Source of the DNA: Bacteroidota bacterium
GTDB lineage: Bacteria; Bacteroidota; Bacteroidia; AKYH767-A; OLB10
Direction: 5' to 3'
Length of the DNA: 64,000 nt
Assembly: GCA_024643795.1 (NCBI GenBank)
Contig: JAHEMF010000003.1
Span: forward strand, 46,821 to 110,820
Below, one piece after another: positions 52,225 through 61,755 of the stretch. Positions within the stretch are counted from its first letter, which is position 1. Each line of letters opens with the position of its first letter. Below the pieces are notes generated by a model that was not told the origin of the DNA, searched no databases, and saw only the letters and a program-made list of their open reading frames with translations. Made by a program: the position numbers and the translations under genes.

Positions 52225-52306
52225 GCGGATGTGGCGTAATTGGTAGCCGCGCCAGACTTAGGATCTGGTGCCGAGAGGCGTGGGGGTTCGAGTCCCTTCA
52301 TCCGCA
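52225..52306 (+). tRNA. tRNA-Leu (anticodon TAG)
   Basis: This class II tRNA of 82 bases has acceptor stem GCGGATG/CATCCGC with discriminator A. The anticodon stem is CCAGA/TCTGG with loop CTTAGGA (anticodon TAG). A short variable arm (TGCCGAGAGGCG) is present, and the T-loop is TTCGAGT. CCA is not encoded. It lies upstream of the tig-clpP-clpX genes. Confidence 0.96.
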
Positions 52307-52433
52307 CTTGATGTTTATGAAACGGTCTTTAGATCTATGAATATTTTCCCGCTATGTCTGATGGAAAAGCTTTTACTTGACTGTTTCATTATTTTCAATC
52401 ACAAATCACAACTATAATTTTACTTTAATAAAA

Positions 52434-53807
52434 ATGGACATTACCCGCGAAGAGATTGGAACACTTAATGAGGTTATCAAACTTAAATTATCTCCTGAAG
52501 ATTATAACAATCAATTTGAATCAGAGATAAAAAAATATCAGAGATCAGCAAATATGCCAGGTTTCCGTCCCGGCCATGTTCCGGCCGGACTTATTAAAAA
52601 AAGATATGGTAGATCTATTTTGGTAGAAGAGCTGAACAAGATCGTATCAGGTACATTACAAAATTTTATCACTGAACATAAATTGGATCTGTTAGGTAGT
52701 CCAATTCCAACACCAAATGGTGATGCCGGAAACAATTGGGATGAACCCGGAGATTTCGAGTTTTCATTTGAAATTGGACTGGCTCCTGAATTTGAACTCA
52801 CATTGCCACCCAAAAATAGCTTCGATTACTTCGAAATAAAAGTTGATGATAAAAGGGTTGAGACCTATTTAGACGATATTCGAAGGAAGTATGGCAAGTT
52901 TTCGAACCCGGAAGTTTCTGATGAACATAGTATTCTTTATGGAGAGTTGAAAGAACTTGAAAATGACGGTTCCATTAAAGAAGGAGGTATTACTTCTCAA
53001 ACAGCATTGTCTATTGAATTAATTGACAGCGATGCTCAGAAGAAGCAGTTTGTCGGCTTGAAAAAAGAAGACACAGTATCGTTTGCCCCCCACAAGGCTT
53101 TCGGTAAAAATCCGGATGAACTGGCACACATGTTAAATGTTGAAAAAGATGAACTTAAAAATATCAAATCTGACTTTCAATTTGTTGTCAACACGGTAAA
53201 TCACATTGAAAAAGCTGAACTGAACCAGGAGTTATTCGACAAGCTTTATGGTGCAGGAAATGTAACAAGTGAAGAACAGCTTCGTGAGCGTATTAAATCT
53301 GATATCGCTGCCATGTTTGCAAAAGAAAGCGATCATAAGTTAAAGCATGATATTGATGACAACTTTATTCATGAATTGAAGATAAGTTTACCTGATGAGT
53401 TTCTGAGAAAATGGTTACAAACTGCTATAGAAAAACCACTCTCCCCAGAGCAGGTCGAAAAAGAATATCCTGCTTATGCCAGAAGTATGAAGTTAAGAAT
53501 GGTAGAGAATAAAATATTTAAAGATCAGGAATTGCAGATAACTGATGAAGAGATCAGAGAGAAAGCTAAAGAATATCTGTTGGCTCAATTCCAGGGATAT
53601 GGCTCTGCCTTAACAGAAGATATATTGACAGGCTTGATCGCCAGATACCTCGAAAAAAGAGAATCGGTGGACAGGATCATTGAATCACTTTCAGAACAGA
53701 AAGTATTCAATTATCTTAAAACTGTTGTGAAAACAAAGAAAAAAGAGGTAACTTATGATGAGTTTGTTAAAATTGTGCAGGACCATCAGCATGAACATCA
53801 TCATTGA
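52434..53807 (+). CDS. tig: Trigger factor
   Basis: Trigger factor is the ribosome-bound chaperone with a peptidyl-prolyl isomerase-like domain. With the start at MDITREEIGTLNEVI the protein has 457 residues; an upstream in-frame ATG would add a 19-residue leader not seen in the family. The ribosome-docking signature is MPGFRPGHVPAGLIKKRYG near residues 38-56. A degenerate PPIase middle domain follows (about 150-240), then a long helical C-terminal domain. The protein ends in a His-rich tail, DHQHEHHH. It lies upstream of clpP and clpX, as in many bacteria. Confidence 0.95.
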   Translation: MDITREEIGTLNEVIKLKLSPEDYNNQFESEIKKYQRSANMPGFRPGHVPAGLIKKRYGRSILVEELNKIVSGTLQNFITEHKLDLLGSPIPTPNGDAGNNWDEPGDFEFSFEIGLAPEFELTLPPKNSFDYFEIKVDDKRVETYLDDIRRKYGKFSNPEVSDEHSILYGELKELENDGSIKEGGITSQTALSIELIDSDAQKKQFVGLKKEDTVSFAPHKAFGKNPDELAHMLNVEKDELKNIKSDFQFVVNTVNHIEKAELNQELFDKLYGAGNVTSEEQLRERIKSDIAAMFAKESDHKLKHDIDDNFIHELKISLPDEFLRKWLQTAIEKPLSPEQVEKEYPAYARSMKLRMVENKIFKDQELQITDEEIREKAKEYLLAQFQGYGSALTEDILTGLIARYLEKRESVDRIIESLSEQKVFNYLKTVVKTKKKEVTYDEFVKIVQDHQHEHHH

Positions 53808-53872
53808 TAGTCTTGATTTGCAATATTTTCGAAAAATTATACATCTTTACACCATAACAGAAAACAATATAT

Positions 53873-54553
53873 ATGGATTTCAGTAAGGAATTTAACAAAT
53901 ATGCTGTAAAGCATCGCGGGATCAGCAGCGCCTCGTTACATAGTTACATAACATCTGTTTACGGTAACTATATTTCACCTACCATCATTGAAGAAAGACA
54001 GATGAACATTGCCACTATGGATGTGTTCTCCCGACTCATGATGGATCGTATCATTTTTATGGGTGTGCCAATCAATGATTATGTGGCTAATATTATTCAG
54101 GCTCAATTATTATTCCTTGAGTCAACTGATGCAAAGCGTGATATCCAGATATATGTAAATAGTCCGGGTGGTAGTGTGTATGCTGGTTTAGGTATCTATG
54201 ACACCATGCAATACATTCAGCCTGATGTGGCAACTATCTGTACAGGTATGGCAGCCTCTATGGCCGCTGTACTGCTCTGCGCCGGAATCAAAGGAAAAAG
54301 AACAGCTCTTCAACATTCAAGGGTTATGATACACCAGCCAATGGGTGGTGCGGAAGGACAGGCTTCTGATATTGAGATCACCGCCAGAGAGATCATGAAG
54401 CTTAAAAAGGAGCTTTATGAAATAATCGCAAGCCACTCAGGTAAGTCATATGATGATGTTTACAAGGACTCAGACAGAGATTATTGGATGACCGCTCAGG
54501 AGGCCAAAGACTATGGTATGATCGATGAAGTACTGATCAAAAGTAAGTCGTAA
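53873..54553 (+). CDS. clpP: ATP-dependent Clp protease proteolytic subunit
   Basis: ClpP forms the barrel-shaped peptidase that degrades proteins fed by ClpX or ClpA-type ATPases. The 226-residue protein contains the oxyanion/nucleophile region CTGMAASMAAVLLCAG with Ser129, and His154 in HSRVMIHQPMGG. IQIYVNSPGGSVYAGLGIYD and YWMTAQEAKDYGMIDEV are also typical. It has a longer N-terminal extension than the E. coli protein, about 30 residues before the first strand. clpX follows after 9 bases. Confidence 0.97.
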   Translation: MDFSKEFNKYAVKHRGISSASLHSYITSVYGNYISPTIIEERQMNIATMDVFSRLMMDRIIFMGVPINDYVANIIQAQLLFLESTDAKRDIQIYVNSPGGSVYAGLGIYDTMQYIQPDVATICTGMAASMAAVLLCAGIKGKRTALQHSRVMIHQPMGGAEGQASDIEITAREIMKLKKELYEIIASHSGKSYDDVYKDSDRDYWMTAQEAKDYGMIDEVLIKSKS

Positions 54554-54562
54554 CAATAATTA

Positions 54563-55804
54563 ATGGTGAAAAGCAATAAGGAAATAAAATGTTCATTCTG
54601 TGGTCGTGATAAAAGTGCCACAAATGTCCTTATTGCAGGTATGTCCGGCCACATTTGTGACCAATGTATTGTACAGGCGCAGCAAATAGTTAATGAGGAA
54701 TCGGCTGAAAAGTTAAAAGGCTCTATCACAGCAAATATTCAGCTTCTCAAACCAGCCGAAATTAAGGAGTTTCTTGATCAGTATGTGATCGGGCAAGATG
54801 ATGCCAAGAAGGTTCTAGCCGTTGCAGTTTATAATCATTATAAAAGGCTGATCCATCGGTCTACCCAGAAAGATGATGTGGATGTTGAAAAATCAAACAT
54901 CATTCTGGTGGGTGAAACAGGAACAGGTAAAACACTCCTTGCGCGCACGATCGCCAGAATGTTAAAAGTGCCGTTTTGTATAGCTGATGCTACTGTGCTC
55001 ACTGAAGCCGGTTATGTAGGTGAGGATGTTGAAAGTATACTCACCCGGTTGTTGCAAGCTGCCGACTATGATGTGAACGCCGCCGAACGAGGTATCGTTT
55101 ATATAGATGAAATAGATAAGATCGCAAGAAAATCTGATAACCCTTCAATTACCCGCGATGTATCCGGTGAAGGAGTGCAGCAGGGTTTACTTAAGATCCT
55201 TGAAAATACAATAGTTAATGTACCACCTCAAGGTGGAAGAAAGCACCCGGAGCAGAAAATGATTCCTGTTAATACACAGAATATTCTATTCATCTGTGGC
55301 GGTGCTTTCGATGGTATTGAAAAGGCTATCGCCCGAAGAATGCAAGCCAATGCCATCGGATATGCAGCTGGTCAGGACATGAAGTTGCTTGATAAATCTA
55401 ATATGATGCAATATGTAAGTCCGGTAGACCTTAAGTCATTTGGACTTATCCCTGAGTTGATCGGAAGATTACCTGTAGTTACTCATTTGGAGCCACTTGA
55501 TAGAAAGGCATTGCGTGAGATCCTCACTAAACCTAAGAACGCACTCATAAAACAATATGAGACCTTGTTTAACATGGAAAATGTGAAACTTAAATTTACT
55601 CCTGATGTTCTTGATTTTATTGTTGAAAAGGCAATAGAATTCAAGCTTGGTGCTCGGGGGTTAAGAAGTATTTGCGAAGCTATCATGATTGATCTTATGT
55701 TTGAAATTCCTTCAGGTGAAAAGGTTGAGGAAATTACTGTAACATTGGATTACGCTACTAAAAAGATCAATAAATCGAGTATCAATAAATTAAAAGTAGC
55801 CTGA
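54563..55804 (+). CDS. clpX: ATP-dependent Clp protease ATP-binding subunit ClpX
   Basis: ClpX is the AAA+ unfoldase partner of ClpP. The 413-residue protein begins with the zinc-binding domain ([10 protein letters not shown], then HICDQC). The Walker A motif is [11 protein letters not shown] and Walker B is [14 protein letters not shown]. The pore-loop region [11 protein letters not shown] and [15 protein letters not shown] are present. The ClpP-docking loop, IGF in E. coli, reads IGY here (NAIGYAAG). Its stop abuts the convergent folA gene with no spacer. Confidence 0.97.
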   Translation: MVKSNKEIKCSFCGRDKSATNVLIAGMSGHICDQCIVQAQQIVNEESAEKLKGSITANIQLLKPAEIKEFLDQYVIGQDDAKKVLAVAVYNHYKRLIHRSTQKDDVDVEKSNIILVGETGTGKTLLARTIARMLKVPFCIADATVLTEAGYVGEDVESILTRLLQAADYDVNAAERGIVYIDEIDKIARKSDNPSITRDVSGEGVQQGLLKILENTIVNVPPQGGRKHPEQKMIPVNTQNILFICGGAFDGIEKAIARRMQANAIGYAAGQDMKLLDKSNMMQYVSPVDLKSFGLIPELIGRLPVVTHLEPLDRKALREILTKPKNALIKQYETLFNMENVKLKFTPDVLDFIVEKAIEFKLGARGLRSICEAIMIDLMFEIPSGEKVEEITVTLDYATKKINKSSINKLKVA

Positions 55805-56293
55805 TCACTTTCTTCGGCTATAGTTAATGAATGAGTAACTCCATTCATTTTTTTCATCAGGTTCTACATCTTCTCTAGATTCCTGATCCCATTCCTTAAT
55901 GTTTATCTCCGGAAACCATGTATCGGCTTCAAATTTATGATGGATCTGTGTGATATAAAGTTTAGTGGCCAGATGCAGTGCATGTCTGAAGATCTGTGCA
56001 CCACCAATAATAAAGATCTCATTTTCATCTTTCAGATCATGGATTGCCTGCTCAATACTATGTACAACGGTGATGCCTTCTTGCCAGTATCCGGTGTTGT
56101 TTGTTACAACAACAGATTTCCTTCCCGGTAGCGGTTTGCCGATTGACTCATAAGTCTTCCTTCCCATAACAATGGTATGGCCCATTGTTATATTCTTAAA
56201 GTGCTTTAGATCGGCAGGCAAATGCCATGGCAACTGATTATGAAAACCAATGGCTCGATTTTCATCAAATGCTACTATTATTGAGATATTCAC
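55805..56293 (-). CDS. folA: Dihydrofolate reductase
   Basis: FolA reduces dihydrofolate to tetrahydrofolate with NADPH, regenerating the cofactor oxidised by thymidylate synthase. The 162-residue protein starts ISIIVAFDENRAIGFHNQLPWHLPADLKHFK, giving the Met20 loop and catalytic Asp-equivalent region. It contains GHTIVMGRKTYESIGKPLPGRK and FIIGGAQIFRHAL, the cofactor-binding loops. It is 7 bases downstream of thyA, so the two are one operon. Confidence 0.96.
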   Translation of the reverse strand: MNISIIVAFDENRAIGFHNQLPWHLPADLKHFKNITMGHTIVMGRKTYESIGKPLPGRKSVVVTNNTGYWQEGITVVHSIEQAIHDLKDENEIFIIGGAQIFRHALHLATKLYITQIHHKFEADTWFPEINIKEWDQESREDVEPDEKNEWSYSFINYSRRK

Positions 56294-56300
56294 TTTTTTC

Positions 56301-57095
56301 TTAAACGGCTACTTCTGCTTTTATCCCCGGATGAGGATCGTAATTGGCAATAAAGAAATCTTCAAACTTGAACTCAAACAAGTCTTTAATAAGCGGATTC
56401 ATATTGAGTTTTGGTAAAGGTCTCGTATCTCTTGATAATTGTTTCTTTACCTGTTCAAAGTGGTTCGAATAAATATGCACATCACCAAAAGTGTGTATGA
56501 ATTCACCGGGTTTTAGTCCGCAAACCTGAGCCATCATCATAGTCAGTAGCGCATAGGACGCAATATTGAATGGCACCCCTAAAAACAGATCTGCACTCCT
56601 CTGATACAACTGGCATGACAGTTTTCCATCAGCCACGTAGAACTGAAAAAGTACATGGCAGGGAGGTAAAGCCATTTGCTCAATCAAGCCAACATTCCAT
56701 GAGCAAACGATGTGCCTTCTCGAATCAGGGTTATTCTTGATGGCTTGGATTAGATTAGTGATCTGATCAACATGTTTACCATCAGGCGTTGGCCATGAGC
56801 GCCATTGATATCCGTATACAGGCCCCAGGTTACCTTCTGCATCAGCCCACTCATCCCAAATGGTAACCTTATTGTCTTGAAGGTACTTTACGTTGGTATC
56901 GCCTTTGAGAAACCATAATAATTCGTGTATAATGGATCGGATATGTAGCTTTTTGGTGGTCAGTAACGGGAATCCTTCCTGGAGGTCAAATCGCATCTGA
57001 TAACCAAATACACTACGGGTTCCGGTACCAGTCCGGTCCGACTTGTCAGTTCCGGTATCCATTACATGACGTAAAAGTTCTAAATATGCTTTCAT
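56301..57095 (-). CDS. thyA: Thymidylate synthase
   Basis: ThyA converts dUMP to dTMP using methylene-tetrahydrofolate. The 264-residue length and the catalytic Cys146 in [13 protein letters not shown] are the same as in E. coli. [38 protein letters not shown] and [12 protein letters not shown] complete the active site. The downstream folA supplies reduced folate, so the operon closes the dTMP cycle. The start lies close to the divergent uvrD-like gene, whose promoter shares the 217-base gap. Confidence 0.97.
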   Translation of the reverse strand: MKAYLELLRHVMDTGTDKSDRTGTGTRSVFGYQMRFDLQEGFPLLTTKKLHIRSIIHELLWFLKGDTNVKYLQDNKVTIWDEWADAEGNLGPVYGYQWRSWPTPDGKHVDQITNLIQAIKNNPDSRRHIVCSWNVGLIEQMALPPCHVLFQFYVADGKLSCQLYQRSADLFLGVPFNIASYALLTMMMAQVCGLKPGEFIHTFGDVHIYSNHFEQVKKQLSRDTRPLPKLNMNPLIKDLFEFKFEDFFIANYDPHPGIKAEVAV

Positions 57096-57217
57096 GGGAG
57101 GTTTTGTCTTGCAAATTTAGGGAAAATGGGCTTTTTGAGGCAGATAGTTGTTAACAAAAGAGAACAATATTTAACAAATCTTTGCCCTTTTCTGCCTTTA
57201 ATCTTTGAAGTAATTTA

Positions 57218-57225
57218 TAAATTTG
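57218..57225 (+). promoter_or_regulatory. -7 box match (TAAATTTG) upstream of the UvrD/PcrA gene
   Basis: The octamer is an exact match to the Bacteroidota TAnnTTTG box. It would place a transcript start near 57231 and a leader of about 80 bases before the ATG at 57313. It also argues against using the TTG at 57223 as a start. No clear -33 TTTG lies at the best spacing. Confidence 0.35.
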
Positions 57226-57312
57226 AAACGGAGAACGCGGAGCTTTGCATGTGCCAGCCGAATGGCAGGATTTTCTAAGGTTCAGGAACTTCGTTCATTC
57301 TCCTTTCACCCG

Positions 57313-59661
57313 ATGGAAAAATATCTTGAACAACTCAATGAGGCTCAACGCCAGGCCGTTATTCATATTGAAGGACCTTCAATAATAATTGCCGGTGCGG
57401 GCTCAGGTAAAACGAGAGTTCTGGTGCACAGGATATCTCATATGCTGAACAAGGGTGTGGATGCCTTTAATATCCTGGCTTTAACCTTCACAAATAAAGC
57501 TGCAAGAGAAATGAAGGGCAGGATCACCAATCTTGCAGGCGATGAAGCACGAAATTTGTGGATGGGAACATTTCACTCTGTGTTTGCAAAGATGCTGAGA
57601 GTTGAAGCGCAACGGATAGGATACCCTCAAAGCTTTACCATTTACGATACCGACGATTCAAAAAACCTAATTAAAGATATTGTTAAATCTCAAGGGTTGG
57701 ATGAAAAAGTTTACAAACCCGGAGTTGTACTGAATCGGATTTCAACTGCCAAGAATAATTTGTTTTCAGTAAAGGAATATCAGGACAACCCTGAACTGAA
57801 TAACGATGATCGTATTGCCGGAAAGCCGCATATGGCGCTGTTGTACGAGATCTACCAGAACAGGCTTTTTAAATCAGGGTCAATGGATTTTGATGATCTG
57901 ATCTTTAATACATATATACTGCTTCGCGATTTTCCGGAAGTGCTTCATAAATACCAACATAAATTTAAATATGTGCTGGTAGATGAGTTTCAGGACACTA
58001 ATTATGCGCAATATATTGTTGTTCGAAAACTTTCTGCACAACATGAGAATATATGTGTAGTTGGTGATGATGCTCAAAGTATTTATTCATTCAGAGGTGC
58101 CAATATTCAAAATATTCTGAGCTTTGAAAAGGACTACCCCGAGCTTCAAACTTTTAAACTTGAACAAAATTATCGATCATCAGGAATAATTGTCAACGCG
58201 GCCAATAGCGTAATTGCGAACAATCGTGGACAGCTACCTAAAAAAGTTTGGACAGAGAACCATGATGGAGATAAGATCTCATTGTTGAGGGCATTAAGCG
58301 ATAACGAAGAAGGTAGCATTGTGGCATCCAGCATCTTTGAAGAACGGTTGCGAAGGCAATGGGTCAACCACGATTTTGCGATACTTTATCGCACAAATGC
58401 ACAATCCAGAGCGATGGAGGAGGCACTAAGAAGAAAAGGTATTCCTTACCGCATATATGGTGGTATTTCATTTTACGCCCGGAAGGAAGTTAAGGATCTG
58501 ATGGCATATTTCAGGTTGGCTGTAAATCCTGATGATGAAGAAGCACTTAAGCGTGTGATCAACTATCCTAAGCGTGAGATCGGTAAAACTACTTTGGAGA
58601 AACTTGTAATCGCAGCTGAAAGGGAAAGTCTCAGTATCTGGAAAGTGATTGGAAAAATTCACAGTATTGAAACTGGAATTACTGCGGCTACCCGTAACCG
58701 TATTAGTGATTTTGGAAGTATGATCAAGAGTTTTGGTGCCATGCTTAAAACTCACAATGCCTATGAACTTGCAAGTCATATTTCAGGAAGTTCAGGATTA
58801 CTAAAAGAACTTTATAGTGATCAAACACCTGAAGGTATAAGTCATTATGAGAACATACAGGAGTTACTAAATGGTATCAAGGAATTCACAGACAATGGTA
58901 ATACCGGCCTTCCTGCACCGTCTGCAGAACAGGAGTTGGAGCCTGAGCTGAGAACTCTCGATGTGTTTTTACAAGATGTTGCTTTGGTGACTGATGCTGA
59001 TTCTGATGATCAGGAAAAGGACACGGTTTCTCTGATGACCATTCATGCAGCCAAAGGGCTTGAATTCAAATGTGTGTATGTGGTCGGGTTGGAAGAAAAT
59101 CTATTCCCTTCACAAATGGCTCTGCAGTCGCGAACAGAACTTGAAGAGGAAAGAAGATTGTTCTATGTTGCTATTACAAGAGCAGAAAAAAAACTTTTTC
59201 TTTCTCATGCAGCAAGCCGCTATCGGTGGGGTAACCTTACGGGATGCGAACCGAGCAGATTTCTGGAGGAAGTGGGTGAAGAATTCGTTGAATCGGTGGT
59301 GAATGAGGTTAAAAGAAATGGGTTGGCAGATGAACGAAGAGCTAACTGGAGTGGTTTTGGCAACTCAGGTAAGGCATTTGCCGGAGCAGCTAAGCCTGCA
59401 GTATTACCTGGCCCTGGATTCAGGAGAATGAAAAGTGGTGAGCGGACTAGTGAGGCTCCTGTTTCAGAACAACTGCCATTTGTTGCTGATGACTCCAACC
59501 AAATAGTAGTGGGAATGGAAGTTGAACATCAGAAGTTTGGAGCAGGTAAAGTAGTGAACATGGAAGGTGTGGCGGCTGATCTTAAGGCTACCGTATTTTT
59601 TCCAGCACATGGAAATAAGCAGTTATTGCTCAAATTCGCTAAATTGCGGATAATTAGGTGA
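57313..59661 (+). CDS. UvrD/PcrA-family ATP-dependent DNA helicase
   Basis: This SF1A helicase for DNA repair and replication has 782 residues from the ATG at MEKYLEQLNEAQRQAV. An in-frame TTG 30 codons upstream gives a leader that does not resemble the family. Walker A is GAGSGKT at 28-34, motif Ia is LALTFTNKAAREMKGRI, and motif II is YVLVDEFQDTNYAQY. Motif III is CVVGDDAQSIYSFRGA, motif IV is LEQNYRSS, and motifs V/VI are VSLMTIHAAKGLEFKCVYV and RRLFYVAITRAEKKL. The C-terminal tail has a Tudor-like segment (VVGMEVEHQKFGAGKVVNME) typical of PcrA. Confidence 0.95.
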   Translation: MEKYLEQLNEAQRQAVIHIEGPSIIIAGAGSGKTRVLVHRISHMLNKGVDAFNILALTFTNKAAREMKGRITNLAGDEARNLWMGTFHSVFAKMLRVEAQRIGYPQSFTIYDTDDSKNLIKDIVKSQGLDEKVYKPGVVLNRISTAKNNLFSVKEYQDNPELNNDDRIAGKPHMALLYEIYQNRLFKSGSMDFDDLIFNTYILLRDFPEVLHKYQHKFKYVLVDEFQDTNYAQYIVVRKLSAQHENICVVGDDAQSIYSFRGANIQNILSFEKDYPELQTFKLEQNYRSSGIIVNAANSVIANNRGQLPKKVWTENHDGDKISLLRALSDNEEGSIVASSIFEERLRRQWVNHDFAILYRTNAQSRAMEEALRRKGIPYRIYGGISFYARKEVKDLMAYFRLAVNPDDEEALKRVINYPKREIGKTTLEKLVIAAERESLSIWKVIGKIHSIETGITAATRNRISDFGSMIKSFGAMLKTHNAYELASHISGSSGLLKELYSDQTPEGISHYENIQELLNGIKEFTDNGNTGLPAPSAEQELEPELRTLDVFLQDVALVTDADSDDQEKDTVSLMTIHAAKGLEFKCVYVVGLEENLFPSQMALQSRTELEEERRLFYVAITRAEKKLFLSHAASRYRWGNLTGCEPSRFLEEVGEEFVESVVNEVKRNGLADERRANWSGFGNSGKAFAGAAKPAVLPGPGFRRMKSGERTSEAPVSEQLPFVADDSNQIVVGMEVEHQKFGAGKVVNMEGVAADLKATVFFPAHGNKQLLLKFAKLRIIR

Positions 59662-59697
59662 TTTCACCAGCGAAAATCTTTTTGAATAATTTAAAAT

Positions 59698-60357
59698 ATG
59701 ACAAATACTAAAGAACTCAACATGGAATATAACACAGGCCGCAACAGGCTTGTGATGCCCGAATATGGAAGGCATATCCAAAAGCTGATTGAGTATGCCG
59801 CTACAGTTAAAGATGAAGAGGAGAGAAATAAACTTGCCAAGGCAATTGTTAATGTAATGGGACAGCTAAATCCCCACCTGAGAGATATAACAGATTTTAA
59901 ACATAAATTGTGGGATCAGCTTTTTATAATTTCAGATTTTACACTTGACGCTGATTCGCCGTATCCAAAACCGGATCAGTTGACTTTCAGAGTAAAGCCC
60001 AGACAAATTGCATACCCTTCTGGTAGGATCAAGTACAGACATTATGGAAAAACTCTGGAACAGGTTATTGAAACTGTTTCAGCAATGGAAGATGGTGCAC
60101 CAAAAGATCAGATGTCTTTAGGCGTAGCCAATTTCATGAAAATGCTGTATGTTATGTGGAATAAAGATTCTGTTGCAGATGAAGTGATTATTGAACAGCT
60201 GAAGCAAATGTCTGATAGTAGGATTGTACTCCCTATGGATACAAAACTTCAGCAACCACCGGAACAACCTGTTAGAAATACAGGCAGGAAAGGTCCTTCA
60301 AGACGCAACAGATCAAGAGGTCAAAGTGGTGGTGGAAGGAACTATAGAAAGAATTGA
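59698..60357 (+). CDS. DUF4290 family protein
   Basis: This 219-residue cytoplasmic protein belongs to a Bacteroidota-restricted family of unknown function. The body is helical and charged (MEYNTGRNRLVMPEYGRHIQ, then AIVNVMGQLNPHLRDITDFK). The last 25 residues are rich in Arg, Gly and Ser (RKGPSRRNRSRGQSGGGR), a composition common in RNA-binding tails. It lies directly before murA, 11 bases apart, and the two are probably cotranscribed. Confidence 0.85.
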   Translation: MTNTKELNMEYNTGRNRLVMPEYGRHIQKLIEYAATVKDEEERNKLAKAIVNVMGQLNPHLRDITDFKHKLWDQLFIISDFTLDADSPYPKPDQLTFRVKPRQIAYPSGRIKYRHYGKTLEQVIETVSAMEDGAPKDQMSLGVANFMKMLYVMWNKDSVADEVIIEQLKQMSDSRIVLPMDTKLQQPPEQPVRNTGRKGPSRRNRSRGQSGGGRNYRKN

Positions 60358-60368
60358 AGTGTTGAGGT

Positions 60369-61676
60369 ATGGGAAACAGCTTTGAAGTAATTGGCGGTAC
60401 TACACTTAAGGGGGAATTGGTCCCTCAAGGTGCAAAAAATGAAGCATTACAGATACTCTGTGCTGTATTGCTGACGGCAGAGCCAATGACCATTTCTAAC
60501 GTACCTGATATACGTGATGTTAATAAACTGATCGAACTGCTTCAGGCCCTGGGTGTAAAAGTTGAGAAACTGGCCGAAGGAGAATACAGGTTCACAGCCG
60601 ATCAAATTGATATCGACTATTTATCATCCCCGGCATTTGCAAAAATGGCTTCCTCTCTCAGAGGATCCATAATGATAGTGGGACCTCTGCTATCAAGATT
60701 TGGAAAAGCAAGCATACCCAAGCCTGGAGGTGATAAAATTGGGCGCAGAAGGTTAGATACTCATTTTATTGGGTTCAGGAATTTGGGTGCCACATTTGAT
60801 TTCGATGCTGGAAAAGATTTTTATTTCGTTGAAGCACCAAAACTAAAAGGTGCATATATGCTGCTGGATGAAGCGTCAGTTACAGGTACAGCAAACATTG
60901 TTATGGCAGCGGTGCTTGCAGAAGGAAAGACCACGATCTATAATGCTGCATGTGAGCCTTATATTCAGCAGTTATGTAATATGCTTAACAGAATGGGTGC
61001 CAAGATTTCAGGAATAGGCTCCAATATGTTACATATTGATGGTGTGGATACACTATCAGGGTGCTCCCACAGGTTATTACCTGATATGATAGAAATAGGT
61101 AGTTTTATTGGACTTGCTGCGATGACCAGGTCAGAGATCACGATCAAGGATGCCGGAATTGAACACCTGGGAGTTATTCCGGATGTTTTTAAAAGACTAG
61201 GCATTCAGATGGAATTCAGAGGGGACGATATTTATATACCTTCTCAAGATCAATATTCCATTGATACTTATATAGACGGGTCAATTCTTACAATTGCTGA
61301 TGCAATATGGCCAGGATTTACACCTGACCTCTTAAGCGTTGTTTTGGTTACGGCCACTCAGGCAGCCGGAACGGTACTTGTGCATCAAAAGATGTTTGAG
61401 TCGCGCCTCTTTTTCGTAGATAAACTGATAGACATGGGCGCCCAGATCATACTTTGCGACCCCCACCGCGCAACAGTTATCGGATTAAACCGTAGAAACC
61501 CTTTGAGGGGAATTCAGATGACTTCACCTGATATCAGAGCAGGAGTTGCATTGCTTATAGCTGCTATGTCTGCTGAAGGTAAAAGCCTGATACACAATAT
61601 AGAACAGATAGACCGGGGGTATCAGAAAATAGATGAACGTCTTAATAAGATTGGGGCCAATATCAAAAGGATCTAA
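60369..61676 (+). CDS. murA: UDP-N-acetylglucosamine 1-carboxyvinyltransferase
   Basis: MurA transfers enolpyruvate from PEP to UDP-GlcNAc, the first committed step of peptidoglycan synthesis. The 435-residue protein has the PEP-binding Lys23 in PQGAKNEALQIL and the catalytic loop KPGGDKIGRRRLDTHFIGF. The Cys of the E. coli loop (GGCTIGARP) is replaced by Asp122, a change known in other bacteria to abolish covalent inhibition by fosfomycin. Asn/Arg/Asp residues in SVTGTANIVMAAVLAEG and GIQMTSPDIRAGVAL are conserved. It follows DUF4290. Confidence 0.96.
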   Translation: MGNSFEVIGGTTLKGELVPQGAKNEALQILCAVLLTAEPMTISNVPDIRDVNKLIELLQALGVKVEKLAEGEYRFTADQIDIDYLSSPAFAKMASSLRGSIMIVGPLLSRFGKASIPKPGGDKIGRRRLDTHFIGFRNLGATFDFDAGKDFYFVEAPKLKGAYMLLDEASVTGTANIVMAAVLAEGKTTIYNAACEPYIQQLCNMLNRMGAKISGIGSNMLHIDGVDTLSGCSHRLLPDMIEIGSFIGLAAMTRSEITIKDAGIEHLGVIPDVFKRLGIQMEFRGDDIYIPSQDQYSIDTYIDGSILTIADAIWPGFTPDLLSVVLVTATQAAGTVLVHQKMFESRLFFVDKLIDMGAQIILCDPHRATVIGLNRRNPLRGIQMTSPDIRAGVALLIAAMSAEGKSLIHNIEQIDRGYQKIDERLNKIGANIKRI

Positions 61677-61704
61677 ATTTTAGTTTAAATGTAAATAGTG
61701 GTAT

Positions 61705-61712
61705 TATTTTTG
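61705..61712 (+). promoter_or_regulatory. -7 box match (TATTTTTG) upstream of the TlpA-like gene
   Basis: The octamer exactly matches TAnnTTTG and lies 43 bases before the ATG of the TlpA-like gene. It is in the 79-base gap after murA, so the TlpA-like gene probably has its own promoter. Confidence 0.4.
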
Positions 61713-61755
61713 CTTCTACTCACAATAATTCAAGTAAACCTGACTTAATAATCAT

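Noticed and set aside
57223..57312. TTG-initiated 30-codon extension of the UvrD/PcrA helicase
   Set aside because: The leader is Arg/Ser/Phe-rich and unlike the family. An exact -7 promoter box covers the TTG, and the ATG at 57313 starts the conserved N-terminus.
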